Shown here: positions 7,697-15,130 of the stretch, piece by piece
How the letters are laid out: every line of letters starts with the position of its first letter
Position numbering within the stretch: the first letter of the stretch is position 1
Assembly (NCBI GenBank): GCA_052108535.1
Contig: JBQDZM010000001.1
Location: 167,634 to 231,633, forward strand
Source of the DNA: Galactobacter sp052108535
GTDB lineage: Bacteria > Actinomycetota > Actinomycetes > Actinomycetales > Micrococcaceae
Reading direction: 5' to 3'
DNA: 64,000 nucleotides
Program-made: the position numbers and the translations under genes
The notes under the pieces: model-generated
What the model saw: only the letters and a program-made list of their open reading frames with translations
Told to the model about the DNA's origin: nothing
The model's database searches: none

Positions 7697-8974
7697 TCAG
7701 GCCTGCGGGAAGTCGCGGGACTCGTAGCCGGTGTAGATCTGCCGCGGGCGGCCGATCTTGCGCTCCGGGTCCAACATCATCTCGCGCCACTGGGCGATCC
7801 AGCCCGGCAGGCGGCCGATGGCGAAGAGCACGGTGAACATCTTCTCGGGGAAGCCCATGGCCTTGTAGATCAGGCCGGTGTAGAAGTCCACGTTGGGGTA
7901 GAGCTTGCGCTGGATGAAGTACTCATCGTTCAGCGCGGTCTCCTCGAGCGTCATGGCGATGTCCAGCAGCTCGTTGGCGCCCTGCTTGGCCAGGATGTCG
8001 TGGGCGGTCTGCTTGATGATCTTGGCGCGCGGATCGTAGTTCTTGTAGACCCGGTGGCCAAAGCCCATCAGGCGGACGCCGTCCTCCTTGTTCTTCACCT
8101 TGTTCATGAAGTCCGTCGGGGAGATCCCGGAGGCCTGAATGCCGCGCAGCATCTTCAGCACGGCTTCGTTAGCGCCGCCGTGGGCGGGGCCAAAGAGGGC
8201 GTTGACGCCTGCAGAGACGGAGGCAAAGAGGTTTGCGTCGGAGGAACCGACCAGGCGCACCGTGGAGGTGGAGCAGTTCTGCTCGTGGTCAGCGTGCAGG
8301 ATCAGCAACAGGTCAAGTGCCTTGACCATATCGGGGTCCAGCTCGTACGGCTCCGTGGGCATCCCGAAGGCCAGGCGCAGGAAGTTCTCCACGAGATTCA
8401 TGGAGTTGTCAGGGTAGAGCAGGGCCTGGCCCATGGACTTCTTGTGCGCGTATGCGGCAATCACGGGGACCTTGGCCATCAGCCGCACCGTGGAAAGCTC
8501 CACCTGCTCCGGATCGAACGGGTCCAAGGAGTCCTGGTACCAGGTCGAGAGCGCGGAGACGGCGGAGGAGAGCACCGGCATGGGGTGCGCGTCACGGGGG
8601 AAGGCGCCGAAGAAGCCCTTCAGTTCCTCGTGCAGGAGGGTGTGACGACGAATCTTGTGGTCAAACTCCTCCAACTGCGTAGGGGTGGGGAGCTCACCGT
8701 AGATCAGCAGGTAGCTGACCTCTAGGTACGAGGAGTTGGCGGCCAACTGTTCGATCGGGTATCCGCGGTAGCGGAGGATCCCGGCGTCGCCGTCGATGTA
8801 GGTGATGGCCGACTTTGTGGCGGCCGTGTTCATGAAACCGGGGTCGTAGGTGACGTTCCCGGTGGTCTTGAGCAGAGGGGCGATGCCGAAACCGTTGTTA
8901 CCTTCGACTGCGTCCACCACGGGCAGGTCAAGACCTGTGCCCGCGAACTCAAGGCGTGCGTTCGCTTCAGTCAT
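7697..8974 (-). CDS. gltA: Citrate synthase
   Basis: The 425-residue enzyme condenses oxaloacetate and acetyl-CoA to citrate, the entry to the TCA cycle. Conserved active-site regions are visible: HADHEQNCSTSTVR, GPAHGGANE, and MGFGHRVYKNYDPRA with the substrate-contacting His/Arg. Its length matches the hexameric GltA type. The start ATG at 8974 follows GAGGAGAAC at good distance. It faces dapD and shares the palindromic terminator. No leader motif or operator was recognised. Confidence 0.95.
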   Translation of the reverse strand: MTEANARLEFAGTGLDLPVVDAVEGNNGFGIAPLLKTTGNVTYDPGFMNTAATKSAITYIDGDAGILRYRGYPIEQLAANSSYLEVSYLLIYGELPTPTQLEEFDHKIRRHTLLHEELKGFFGAFPRDAHPMPVLSSAVSALSTWYQDSLDPFDPEQVELSTVRLMAKVPVIAAYAHKKSMGQALLYPDNSMNLVENFLRLAFGMPTEPYELDPDMVKALDLLLILHADHEQNCSTSTVRLVGSSDANLFASVSAGVNALFGPAHGGANEAVLKMLRGIQASGISPTDFMNKVKNKEDGVRLMGFGHRVYKNYDPRAKIIKQTAHDILAKQGANELLDIAMTLEETALNDEYFIQRKLYPNVDFYTGLIYKAMGFPEKMFTVLFAIGRLPGWIAQWREMMLDPERKIGRPRQIYTGYESRDFPQA

Positions 8975-9164
8975 GGATCAAGTTCTCCTCAAAGGAGGGA
9001 TAAGGGTGCTGTGGAATGTCCCACGTCGCCACCTAATCTATCGTGCCGACGGCCCGCATCCGAAACCACCCCGTACACGCTGGGCCATCCGCCGACTCCA
9101 GAAGCTTGTCGAACCGGCGGAAATTCGGCGATCCCGGTGTGGTCGAACGTTGTGCGACCGGCCC

Positions 9165-10277
9165 TCAGGCGAGGAGGCGTTCAGCAGCAGATGCGATCCG
9201 CTCATCGGTGGCGGTGATAGCGATCCGGACGTGGTGCGTGCCCGCCGCACCATAGAACGCGCCGGGACCCGCAACGATGCCGCGTTCGGCCAACCACCCG
9301 ATGCTCTCCCAGCAGTCCTCGTTCCGGGTGACCCAGAGGTAGAGGCCAGCCTCCGAACAGTCCACTCGGAATCCGGCGGAGATCAGTGCGGGAAGGATGG
9401 TCTCGCGGCGGGCCCGGTAGCGGTCCTTCTGCTCCATCACGTGAGTATGGTCGCCGAGGGCCGCGACCATGGCCGCTTGCACTGGGGCGGGGACGATCAT
9501 GCCGGCGTGCTTGCGGGAATTGACCAGGTCGGCGAACAGGTCGGGCGCGCCGGCCAGGAACGCCGCACGGTAGCCAGCCAGGTTGGACTGCTTGGACAGG
9601 GAATAGGCGGCCAACAGGCCGGTCAGGTCACCGCCCGAGACCTCATCAGAGAGCACTGAGGGAATGATGGCGTCGCCGTCCCAAGCGCCCCAGCCCAGTT
9701 CCGCGTAGCACTCGTCTGAGGCCACCACTGCGCCGAGCGCGCGCGCCTCGTCCACGCGGGCCTTCAAGGAGTCTGTGTCCATGACGGAGCCGGTCGGGTT
9801 ACCCGGGGAGTTCAGCCAGACCAACTTCACGCGAGAGCGGTCGGCGGGATCCACGTCGGCCAGAGAGTCTGCGGCGATGGCGCGGGCACCGACCAGCCGG
9901 GCACCGATGTCATAGGTCGGGTAGGCCACGCGCGGTCGCACCACCACGTCGCCTTCCCCCAACCCCAGCAGCAGCGGAAGCCAGGCCACGAGTTCCTTGG
10001 AACCCACCGTGGGCATCGCATGGTCCGTGGAGAGGTGGGTGGTTGCTCTGCGGTCGCGGAACCAGTCCACGATGGCCTGCCGCACGGCGGGCGTGCCGTG
10101 GGTGGTGGGGTACCCGTGGGCGTCCGAGGCCTCAGCGAGCGCGTCTCGGATCAGCTGCGGCGTCGGGTCCACCGGAGTTCCGATGGAAAGATCCACGGTG
10201 CCTCCGGGGTGCTCGGCGGCGCGAGCACGATACGGAGCGAGTGATTCCCAGGGGTAATCGGGCAGCTTCAAGACCAT
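9165..10277 (-). CDS. dapC: Succinyldiaminopimelate transaminase
   Basis: The 370-residue fold-type I PLP aminotransferase most likely converts N-succinyl-2-amino-6-ketopimelate to N-succinyl-LL-DAP with glutamate as donor. Visible landmarks are the substrate-binding N-terminus YPWESLAPYRARAAEHPGG, the NSPGNPTG motif and the PLP lysine region SLSKQSNLAGYRA. Actinobacterial DapC proteins lie next to the fdxA ferredoxin as here, which supports the specific assignment over a generic aminotransferase. The start is preceded by TAGGCT and 7 nt, suggesting a leaderless mRNA. Confidence 0.88.
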   Translation of the reverse strand: MVLKLPDYPWESLAPYRARAAEHPGGTVDLSIGTPVDPTPQLIRDALAEASDAHGYPTTHGTPAVRQAIVDWFRDRRATTHLSTDHAMPTVGSKELVAWLPLLLGLGEGDVVVRPRVAYPTYDIGARLVGARAIAADSLADVDPADRSRVKLVWLNSPGNPTGSVMDTDSLKARVDEARALGAVVASDECYAELGWGAWDGDAIIPSVLSDEVSGGDLTGLLAAYSLSKQSNLAGYRAAFLAGAPDLFADLVNSRKHAGMIVPAPVQAAMVAALGDHTHVMEQKDRYRARRETILPALISAGFRVDCSEAGLYLWVTRNEDCWESIGWLAERGIVAGPGAFYGAAGTHHVRIAITATDERIASAAERLLA

Positions 10278-10290
10278 GCCAACGAGCCTA
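10278..10290 (-). promoter_or_regulatory. Probable leaderless promoter of dapC
   Basis: On the minus strand TAGGCT (complement of 10285-10290) is followed by CGTTGGC and then ATG, the same box and spacing as upstream of the glutamate transporter. It lies in the short gap after fdxA, so dapC can be transcribed on its own. Confidence 0.5.
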
Positions 10291-10317
10291 GCGCTGAAGC
10301 CGTCCGGTCAGGGAATA

Positions 10318-10638
10318 TCAGGCGTTCTGTGGCGGCAGGGCCGCAATGAAGGGATGGTCCTGGCCGGTGGCACCTTGACGGGCGGCCCCACCCGGGGAGC
10401 CGATCTCGTCGAAGAACTCGACGTTGGCCTTGTAGTAGTCCGCCCATTCCTCAGGCAGGTCATCCTCGTAGTAGATGGCCTCGACCGGGCACACGGGCTC
10501 GCAGGCACCGCAATCGACGCACTCATCCGGGTGGATATAGAGGGAACGGTCGCCTTCATAGATGCAGTCGACGGGGCACTCGTCGATGCAGGCCTTGTCC
10601 TTCACGTCCACGCACGGCTGCGCGATGATGTAGGTCAC
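10318..10638 (-). CDS. fdxA: Seven-iron ferredoxin (3Fe-4S plus 4Fe-4S)
   Basis: The 106-residue electron carrier has the FdxA cysteine pattern: Cys 9, 17 and 50 for the 3Fe-4S cluster and 21, 40, 43 and 46 for the 4Fe-4S cluster, plus the usual extra Cys 25. The C-terminal extension with EEWADYYKANVEFF is typical of actinobacterial and proteobacterial FdxA. I choose GTG at 10638 (VTYIIAQPC, with AGAGGGA upstream); the longer frame to 10695 adds residues not seen in the family. Partners could include cytochrome P450s or ferredoxin reductases; none is encoded nearby. Confidence 0.92.
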   Translation of the reverse strand: MTYIIAQPCVDVKDKACIDECPVDCIYEGDRSLYIHPDECVDCGACEPVCPVEAIYYEDDLPEEWADYYKANVEFFDEIGSPGGAARQGATGQDHPFIAALPPQNA

Positions 10639-10769
10639 TACTTCCCTCTTCCACACTGTCCTGACCGGCACTGCCCGATCGGGGCAGGTACACACGGATC
10701 AAGGTCATGAGTCTAGTCCGCGGACCTTGCCGAGAAATAGTGAGGTGAGGCTACCCAGGACAGGCCTCG

Positions 10770-10782
10770 TAAAGTGGGGTTA
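10770..10782 (+). promoter_or_regulatory. Probable leaderless promoter of the small Rv0428c-like gene
   Basis: TAAAGT at 10770-10775 is followed by GGGGTT and ATG at 10782. Spacing is 6 nt, again fitting transcription that starts on the initiation codon. Confidence 0.45.
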
Positions 10783-11039
10783 TGGCCGATTTCTTCGATC
10801 TCACCCCGCCGGGTACGCGGGTCGTGGTCCGCTACAAGCTGGGCCAGGAGGGCGGTTCTGGTGCTCCCCGGGTCAGCGACGCGCTCGGAGAGCTGCTCGC
10901 GGTGGAGTCTACGACCGAGGGTCGGATCGTGAGGATTCTCACTCGACGTGGTGAGGTGAGTATCCCGACGTCGGCGATCACCCACGCCAAGCGGGTTCCC
11001 CCTCCCCCAGCCAAACACACCCCTCCCAACCTCCGTTAG
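10782..11039 (+). CDS. Stand-alone small domain like the N-terminus of cg3035/Rv0428c GNAT proteins
   Basis: This 85-residue protein reads like a small beta-barrel: GTRVVVRYKLGQ, ALGELLAVESTTEGRIVRILTR, then RGEVSIPTSAITHAKRVPPPP. From memory this matches the N-terminal module found before the acetyltransferase domain in actinobacterial cg3035/Rv0428c proteins, which often lie beside fdxA/dapC. Here no acetyltransferase domain follows: the protein ends in a short Pro-rich tail and its TAG stop is inside the left arm of a 16-bp inverted repeat. It may be a functional minimal form or a truncated gene. Function unknown. Confidence 0.6.
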   Translation: MADFFDLTPPGTRVVVRYKLGQEGGSGAPRVSDALGELLAVESTTEGRIVRILTRRGEVSIPTSAITHAKRVPPPPAKHTPPNLR

Positions 11040-11127
11040 ACATTCGAGCGCTCGTCTGGACACCTTGGCGACCAACGGCCGTTGGACAAAAACCTGTCCA
11101 AAACACTGCTTGAATGTCTAACGGAGG
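11030..11127. repeat. Nested inverted repeats between the small gene and the ArsR-type regulator
   Basis: A perfect 16-bp inverted repeat (CCTCCGTTAGACATTC at 11030-11045 and its complement at 11112-11127) encloses a perfect 14-bp palindrome CCAACGGCCGTTGG (11072-11085) and an overlapping inverted repeat TTGGACA-N6-TGTCCAA (11082-11101). The left arm contains the stop codon of the upstream gene. The array could act as terminator, operator cluster, or the ends of a lost insertion. Confidence 0.85.
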
Positions 11128-11128
11128 G

Positions 11129-11159
11129 AAGTGATTTGAAGGCACCAATCACTTATGCT
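11129..11159 (+). promoter_or_regulatory. Candidate operator and -10 box of the ArsR-type gene
   Basis: AAGTGATT at 11129-11136 and AATCACTT at 11147-11154 form an 8-bp inverted repeat with a 10-bp spacer. The right arm abuts TATGCT (11154-11159), a good -10 box 8 nt before the ATG at 11168. A repressor bound here would block RNA polymerase, so autoregulation by the adjacent HTH protein is plausible. Confidence 0.55.
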
Positions 11160-11167
11160 TAGGTTCC

Positions 11168-11728
11168 ATGAGCACAGAGGACACCACCCCACCGGCCGAG
11201 ACCGCCGGACTTCCGCCCGCCCTCATGCAAGCCAGGGCCAGGGCACTGTCCTCGCCCATCCGGCTGCGCATCCTCAGGCTCTGCCTCCACCAGCCACGCA
11301 CCAACAAGGAAATCGCCGATGCGCTGGACATGAATCCAGCCACGACCCTGCACCACGTCAGGACGCTCGTGAACACCGGATTCATCGAACCCGGAGAGGT
11401 CAGGCGCGGCAAACGCGGGGCCAAGGAGGTCCCTTACGCCTCCACCCATCTCTCGTGGCGCACTCCGCTCCCGGACGCCTCCCCCATCCTCGTGGAGACC
11501 TTCCTACAAGAGATCGACGGGCTCTCCCCCGACGAGATTCAGGTGATCCGTGTGGGCCTGAAGCTCACGGAAGCTGACCAACGAGATCTCATCGAAAGGC
11601 TGCGCGGAGTCCTGGAGGAATTCATGGCCAAGGAGGACCCAACAGGCGTCCCCACCTCGCTGTTCATAGCCCACCACTTGGACAAGGTCGGCATGCCGGA
11701 GTCCCTCCCCGGCGACGCACCAGCCTGA
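11168..11728 (+). CDS. ArsR-family winged-helix transcriptional regulator
   Basis: The 186-residue protein has an N-terminal winged helix (about residues 20-95) with the ArsR-type recognition region NKEIADALDMNPATTLHHVRTLVNTG and a wing rich in Lys/Arg (RRGKRGAKEVPY). The C-terminal half (about 110-170) is a probable effector or dimer domain with no Cys/His cluster, so it is probably not a metal sensor. It resembles actinobacterial HTH_20-type regulators. An inverted repeat overlaps its promoter. No regulated partner is next to it, as the next gene is convergent. Confidence 0.8.
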   Translation: MSTEDTTPPAETAGLPPALMQARARALSSPIRLRILRLCLHQPRTNKEIADALDMNPATTLHHVRTLVNTGFIEPGEVRRGKRGAKEVPYASTHLSWRTPLPDASPILVETFLQEIDGLSPDEIQVIRVGLKLTEADQRDLIERLRGVLEEFMAKEDPTGVPTSLFIAHHLDKVGMPESLPGDAPA

Positions 11729-11768
11729 CAGAAACCCGCCGCCCGGCTAGGCGCCGTGGGTCAGGTGC

Positions 11769-11812
11769 CGGCCACGGGCCGTCGGGCAGGTGGTACCGAC
11801 GGCCCGTGGCCG
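11769..11812. terminator. Hairpin terminator shared by convergent genes
   Basis: A perfect 17-bp stem (CGGCCACGGGCCGTCGG at 11769-11785 with its complement at 11796-11812) around a 10-nt loop sits between the ends of the ArsR-type gene and the membrane-protein gene. No long T-run follows, which is common for GC-rich actinobacterial terminators. Confidence 0.75.
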
Positions 11813-11840
11813 ACGGCGGCGGGCTGGCGAGTGGCCGACG

Positions 11841-12317
11841 TCAGCGGGCCGACGTGCGGGCGGGTCGCCCCGGCGCGACCCGCGCCGTCAGCAACAGCGC
11901 CGCAATGGTCGCCACGACGGTTCCTGCCATGACCACCAGCGCGGACCAGGCTGCGCCTGGCGCCACGTCGAACGCTGCGGAACTCAGTGGAGGCATGAAC
12001 GTGTCCTGTCCACCCAGGGACACCACGGACAGCAGCCCGAAGGCCACCAGCCCCACCAGGCCGGGCGCCCAGCGCACACGGGTCGAGAGCCCCCACCACC
12101 AGGCGCCACCGAAGATCGTGGCCACGCCGAGCAATGCACCCCACGGCAACACCACGGAGTTGGACAGCACGGTGGACCAGCCTTGCCACAGCAGGGCGAC
12201 CACACCCGTGACCAGCCCGATCACCACGGCAACGACGACCGCGACCCACCCCGACACCTGATCGGTGTCGGAGTGGGTCGCGGTGCTCAACGAGCGGTTC
12301 GAATCAGGAACGCGCAC
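11841..12317 (-). CDS. Four-helix membrane protein, function unknown
   Basis: This protein of about 158 residues has four hydrophobic segments (roughly residues 24-45, 55-75, 85-103 and 122-146) and a basic C-terminus (PGRPARTSAR). The GTG at 12317 lies inside the last codons of typA, so the two genes overlap by 14 bases and are probably translated in succession. Actinobacteria often have a small unnamed membrane protein after typA. No functional motif was seen. Confidence 0.65.
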   Translation of the reverse strand: MRVPDSNRSLSTATHSDTDQVSGWVAVVVAVVIGLVTGVVALLWQGWSTVLSNSVVLPWGALLGVATIFGGAWWWGLSTRVRWAPGLVGLVAFGLLSVVSLGGQDTFMPPLSSAAFDVAPGAAWSALVVMAGTVVATIAALLLTARVAPGRPARTSAR

Positions 12318-14205
12318 GCGAACGGGCAGCCTTGGCGCGCTCGTTGGCGTTCAGGATGACCTTACGGATGCGGATGGCCTCCGGGGTCACCTCCACGCAC
12401 TCATCCTCGCGAGCGAACTCCAGGGATTCCTCGAGCGTCAGCTTGCGCGGCGGCGTCAGACCCTCGAAGTTATCTGCAGAAGCCGAACGCATGTTGGTCA
12501 GCTTCTTTTCCTTGGTGACGTTGACCTCCATGTCGTCTGCGCGAGAGTTCTCGCCGACGATCATGCCCTCGTAGACCTCCTCGGTGGGCTGCACAAAGAA
12601 GGAGCAGCGTTCCTGCAGGTTGATCATGGCGAACGGCGTGGTCACACCTGCACGGTCGGAGATGATGGAGCCGTTGATGCGGTACTCGATCGCTCCTGCC
12701 CAGGGCTCGTAGCCCGCGGCGATGGAGGAAGCGATGCCGGCACCACGCGTCTCGGTCAGGAACTTGGTGCGGAAACCGATGAGGCCGCGAGCGGGGACCG
12801 TGAACTGCATGCGGATCCAGCCGGTGCCATTGTTGGTCATCTCCGTCATGCGGCCCTTGCGAGCGGCCATGAGCTGGGTGATGGCGCCGAGGTACTCATC
12901 GGGAGTATCGATGGTCATCTCTTCCATGGGCTCGTGGACCTTGCCGTCCACGACCTTGGTGACCACCTGGGGCTTGCCCACGGTGAGTTCGAAGTTCTCG
13001 CGGCGCATCTGCTCCACGAGGATGGCCAGAGCCAACTCGCCACGGCCCTGGACCTCCCAGGCGTCGGGACGCTCGGTCGGCAGCACCTTCAGGGAGACGT
13101 TACCGATCAGTTCCCGGTCGAGGCGGTCCTTGACCTGGCGGGCCGTGACCTTGGCGCCCTTGACGCGTCCGGCGGTGGGGGCCGTGTTGATACCGATGGT
13201 CATGGAGATCGCGGGATCGTCCACGGTGATCAGCGGCAGCGGCTTGGGGTTGTCGAGGTCGGTAAGGGTGTCACCGATCATGATGTCGGAGATACCGGCC
13301 ACGGCGACGATGTCGCCTGCCTTGGCGGCGTCCGCGGGGACACGCTCCAGGCCCTTGGTGGCCAGCAGCTCGGTGATCTTCACGGTCTGCACGGTGCCGT
13401 CGTGACGGGCCCAAGCAACCTGCTGGCCCTTGGTCAGGGTGCCGTTGTAGACGCGCAGCAGAGCCAGACGACCCAGGAACGGGGAGGCGTCCAGGTTGGT
13501 GACGTGAGCCTGCAGCACCTCGTCGGTGTCGTAGGTCGGTGCCGGGACGTGCTCCATGATGGCGGCGAACAGCGGCTCAAGGTCCTCGCTGTCCGGCAGG
13601 GCGCCGTCGGCGGGCTGGGTCTGGGAGGCGCGGCCGGCCTTACCGGAGGCGTACACCACCGGGACGTCCAGCACGGAGTCCAGGTCCAGATCCGGGACCT
13701 CGTCTGCCAGGTCGGAGGCCAGGCCGAGCAGCAGGTCCATGGAGTCGGAGACCACGCCGTCGATACGGGCATCGGGGCGGTCGGTCTTGTTCACCACGAG
13801 GATCACGGGCAGCTTCGCGGCCAGTGCCTTACGCAGCACAAAACGGGTCTGAGGCAGCGGGCCCTCGGAAGCATCGACGAGCAGCACCACACCGTCCACC
13901 ATGGACAGGCCGCGCTCCACCTCGCCACCGAAGTCGGCGTGGCCGGGGGTGTCGATCACGTTGATCGTGACGTCCTTGCCCTCGGCGGAGGGGCCGGAGT
14001 AGAACACCGTGGTGTTCTTGGCGAGGATGGTGATGCCCTTCTCGCGCTCCAGTTCGCCGGAGTCCATGACGCGGTCCTCGGTCTCCCCGTGGGAAGAGAA
14101 AGCACCGGTCTGCTGCAGCATGGCGTCGACGAGCGTCGTCTTACCGTGGTCGACGTGCGCCACGATGGCGACGTTGCGAAGGTCCTCGCGCGAGGCAATG
14201 GCCAT
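12304..14205 (-). CDS. typA: Ribosome-associated translational GTPase TypA/BipA
   Basis: The translation GTPase of about 633 residues has G1 AHVDHGKTT, switch region REKGITILAKNT, G3 DTPGHADFGGEVER and G4 NKTDRPDAR, followed by the EF-Tu-type beta-barrel, EF-G-like domain V and the TypA-specific C-terminal domain. It binds 70S ribosomes and affects ribosome assembly and stress growth. ATG 14205 (MAIASREDL) is my choice; a TTG at 14220 would add five residues and cannot be excluded. A hairpin lies in the leader. The overlapping downstream membrane-protein gene is probably co-transcribed. Confidence 0.93.
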   Translation of the reverse strand: MAIASREDLRNVAIVAHVDHGKTTLVDAMLQQTGAFSSHGETEDRVMDSGELEREKGITILAKNTTVFYSGPSAEGKDVTINVIDTPGHADFGGEVERGLSMVDGVVLLVDASEGPLPQTRFVLRKALAAKLPVILVVNKTDRPDARIDGVVSDSMDLLLGLASDLADEVPDLDLDSVLDVPVVYASGKAGRASQTQPADGALPDSEDLEPLFAAIMEHVPAPTYDTDEVLQAHVTNLDASPFLGRLALLRVYNGTLTKGQQVAWARHDGTVQTVKITELLATKGLERVPADAAKAGDIVAVAGISDIMIGDTLTDLDNPKPLPLITVDDPAISMTIGINTAPTAGRVKGAKVTARQVKDRLDRELIGNVSLKVLPTERPDAWEVQGRGELALAILVEQMRRENFELTVGKPQVVTKVVDGKVHEPMEEMTIDTPDEYLGAITQLMAARKGRMTEMTNNGTGWIRMQFTVPARGLIGFRTKFLTETRGAGIASSIAAGYEPWAGAIEYRINGSIISDRAGVTTPFAMINLQERCSFFVQPTEEVYEGMIVGENSRADDMEVNVTKEKKLTNMRSASADNFEGLTPPRKLTLEESLEFAREDECVEVTPEAIRIRKVILNANERAKAARSRARS

Positions 14206-14250
14206 GGAAGTTGTATCCAATCCTGTTGAAAAAGTACGCGCCGGTCGGCA

Positions 14251-14307
14251 TCCGTCCTACAGACGGACGCAGGTTATGTGAACTCACGGCGCCCATCCTT
14301 GATTCTA
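14251..14307 (-). promoter_or_regulatory. typA promoter and leader hairpin
   Basis: On the minus strand TAGAAT (complement of 14302-14307) is a good -10 box, giving a leader of roughly 75-95 nt before typA. Within it TCCGTC-TGTAG-GACGGA (complement of 14251-14267) is a perfect 6-bp stem. TypA is cold- and stress-responsive in other bacteria; whether this hairpin matters is unknown. Confidence 0.4.
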
Positions 14308-14394
14308 CTCGCGTCCGGCCGAATCGTGGCGTGACCTCGATCTCCTGCTCCACCGTACGCGGTCCGGTGACGAATCAGAGCGGATCAGAGCGGC

Positions 14395-15021
14395 TCAGAC
14401 CAGCAGCAGGGACACCAAGGCCAGCAGGAAGAGGACCCCACAGATAGACCAGTCACGTTTGAGGAAGGACTTCGCGACCTCGCCGTTCATGCCGCGGCCG
14501 TTGGTTCCCTCCAGGCGCCGGTCGCGTTCCTCCAGGAGCGCCTTGGGCAGTTCCGGGGTCTTGGGCTGCGACTCGCTGTAGGTGCCTGCTTGAGATCGGG
14601 CCGCGGCGTCACGGGAACGCTGCCGCACGCGTTGGAAGGAGGACACGGGAGCGGACCACACCTTGATGGCCTCCCCCGCCCGCGGAACGAGCTCGATGAA
14701 GAGGGTCTGCTTGACGTCTGCGAGCCTGCGCCACGGGATGAACACCTGCACAATGACGTTGCGACAGGTGACACCCCCGGGGCCGATGCTGAGCTTAGGC
14801 GCCACAAAGATCAGAAAAAGCAGCCAGCAGATGGCGGCGATCCAGACGATGACGCTGAGGCCCATACCCCAGTAGCCACGGCGTACGCAGTCCCAGGCGG
14901 CGAACACGCCGACTGCGCCGACCAGGCCCACCCAGAGCCACCCGGATTTCGCGGTGGTGAGGACGGTGTCGTTCTCGGTCGGTTCGGGACGGTGGCCGTC
15001 GCCGGCTGGGTTCTCAGGCAT
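14395..15021 (-). CDS. Membrane protein with PH-like domain, function unknown
   Basis: The 208-residue protein has two close transmembrane helices (about residues 28-46 and 52-72), then a soluble segment that looks like a bacterial PH fold (LSIGPGGVTCRNVIVQVFIPWRRLADVKQ). A long charged region and a final hydrophobic helix at the C-terminus follow. I start at ATG 15021 (MPENPAGDG), since the upstream extension is repetitive Arg/Ser. It is bounded by the ABC-transporter terminator upstream and the typA promoter downstream. Role unknown. Confidence 0.65.
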   Translation of the reverse strand: MPENPAGDGHRPEPTENDTVLTTAKSGWLWVGLVGAVGVFAAWDCVRRGYWGMGLSVIVWIAAICWLLFLIFVAPKLSIGPGGVTCRNVIVQVFIPWRRLADVKQTLFIELVPRAGEAIKVWSAPVSSFQRVRQRSRDAAARSQAGTYSESQPKTPELPKALLEERDRRLEGTNGRGMNGEVAKSFLKRDWSICGVLFLLALVSLLLV

Positions 15022-15056
15022 GGGTTCGATTCTTCCAGAGGGACGCGCAAAACGCC

Positions 15057-15115
15057 GGTACCCGCATCCGACACAGCGAACCCGGAACGGGGTTCCTGCG
15101 TCGGATACGGGTACC
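15057..15115. terminator. Terminator hairpin downstream of the first peptide transporter
   Basis: A 16-bp stem with one mismatch (GGTACCCGCATCCGAC at 15057-15072 against 15100-15115) encloses a second small stem (AACCC/GGGTT, 15079-15094). It lies just past the stop of the dual ATPase gene, and probably ends the whole oligopeptide operon on the minus strand. Confidence 0.75.
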
Positions 15116-15130
15116 AGAGGGGCAGCGGAC

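Noticed and set aside
7667..8725. Long plus-strand open frame opposite gltA
   Set aside because: Citrate synthase motifs on the minus strand explain the sequence; the frame is a by-product of high GC.
12265..14229. A 654-codon open frame antiparallel to typA
   Set aside because: It is the mirror of a conserved GTPase gene in GC-rich DNA, with Gly/Val/His-rich nonsense content and no family resemblance.
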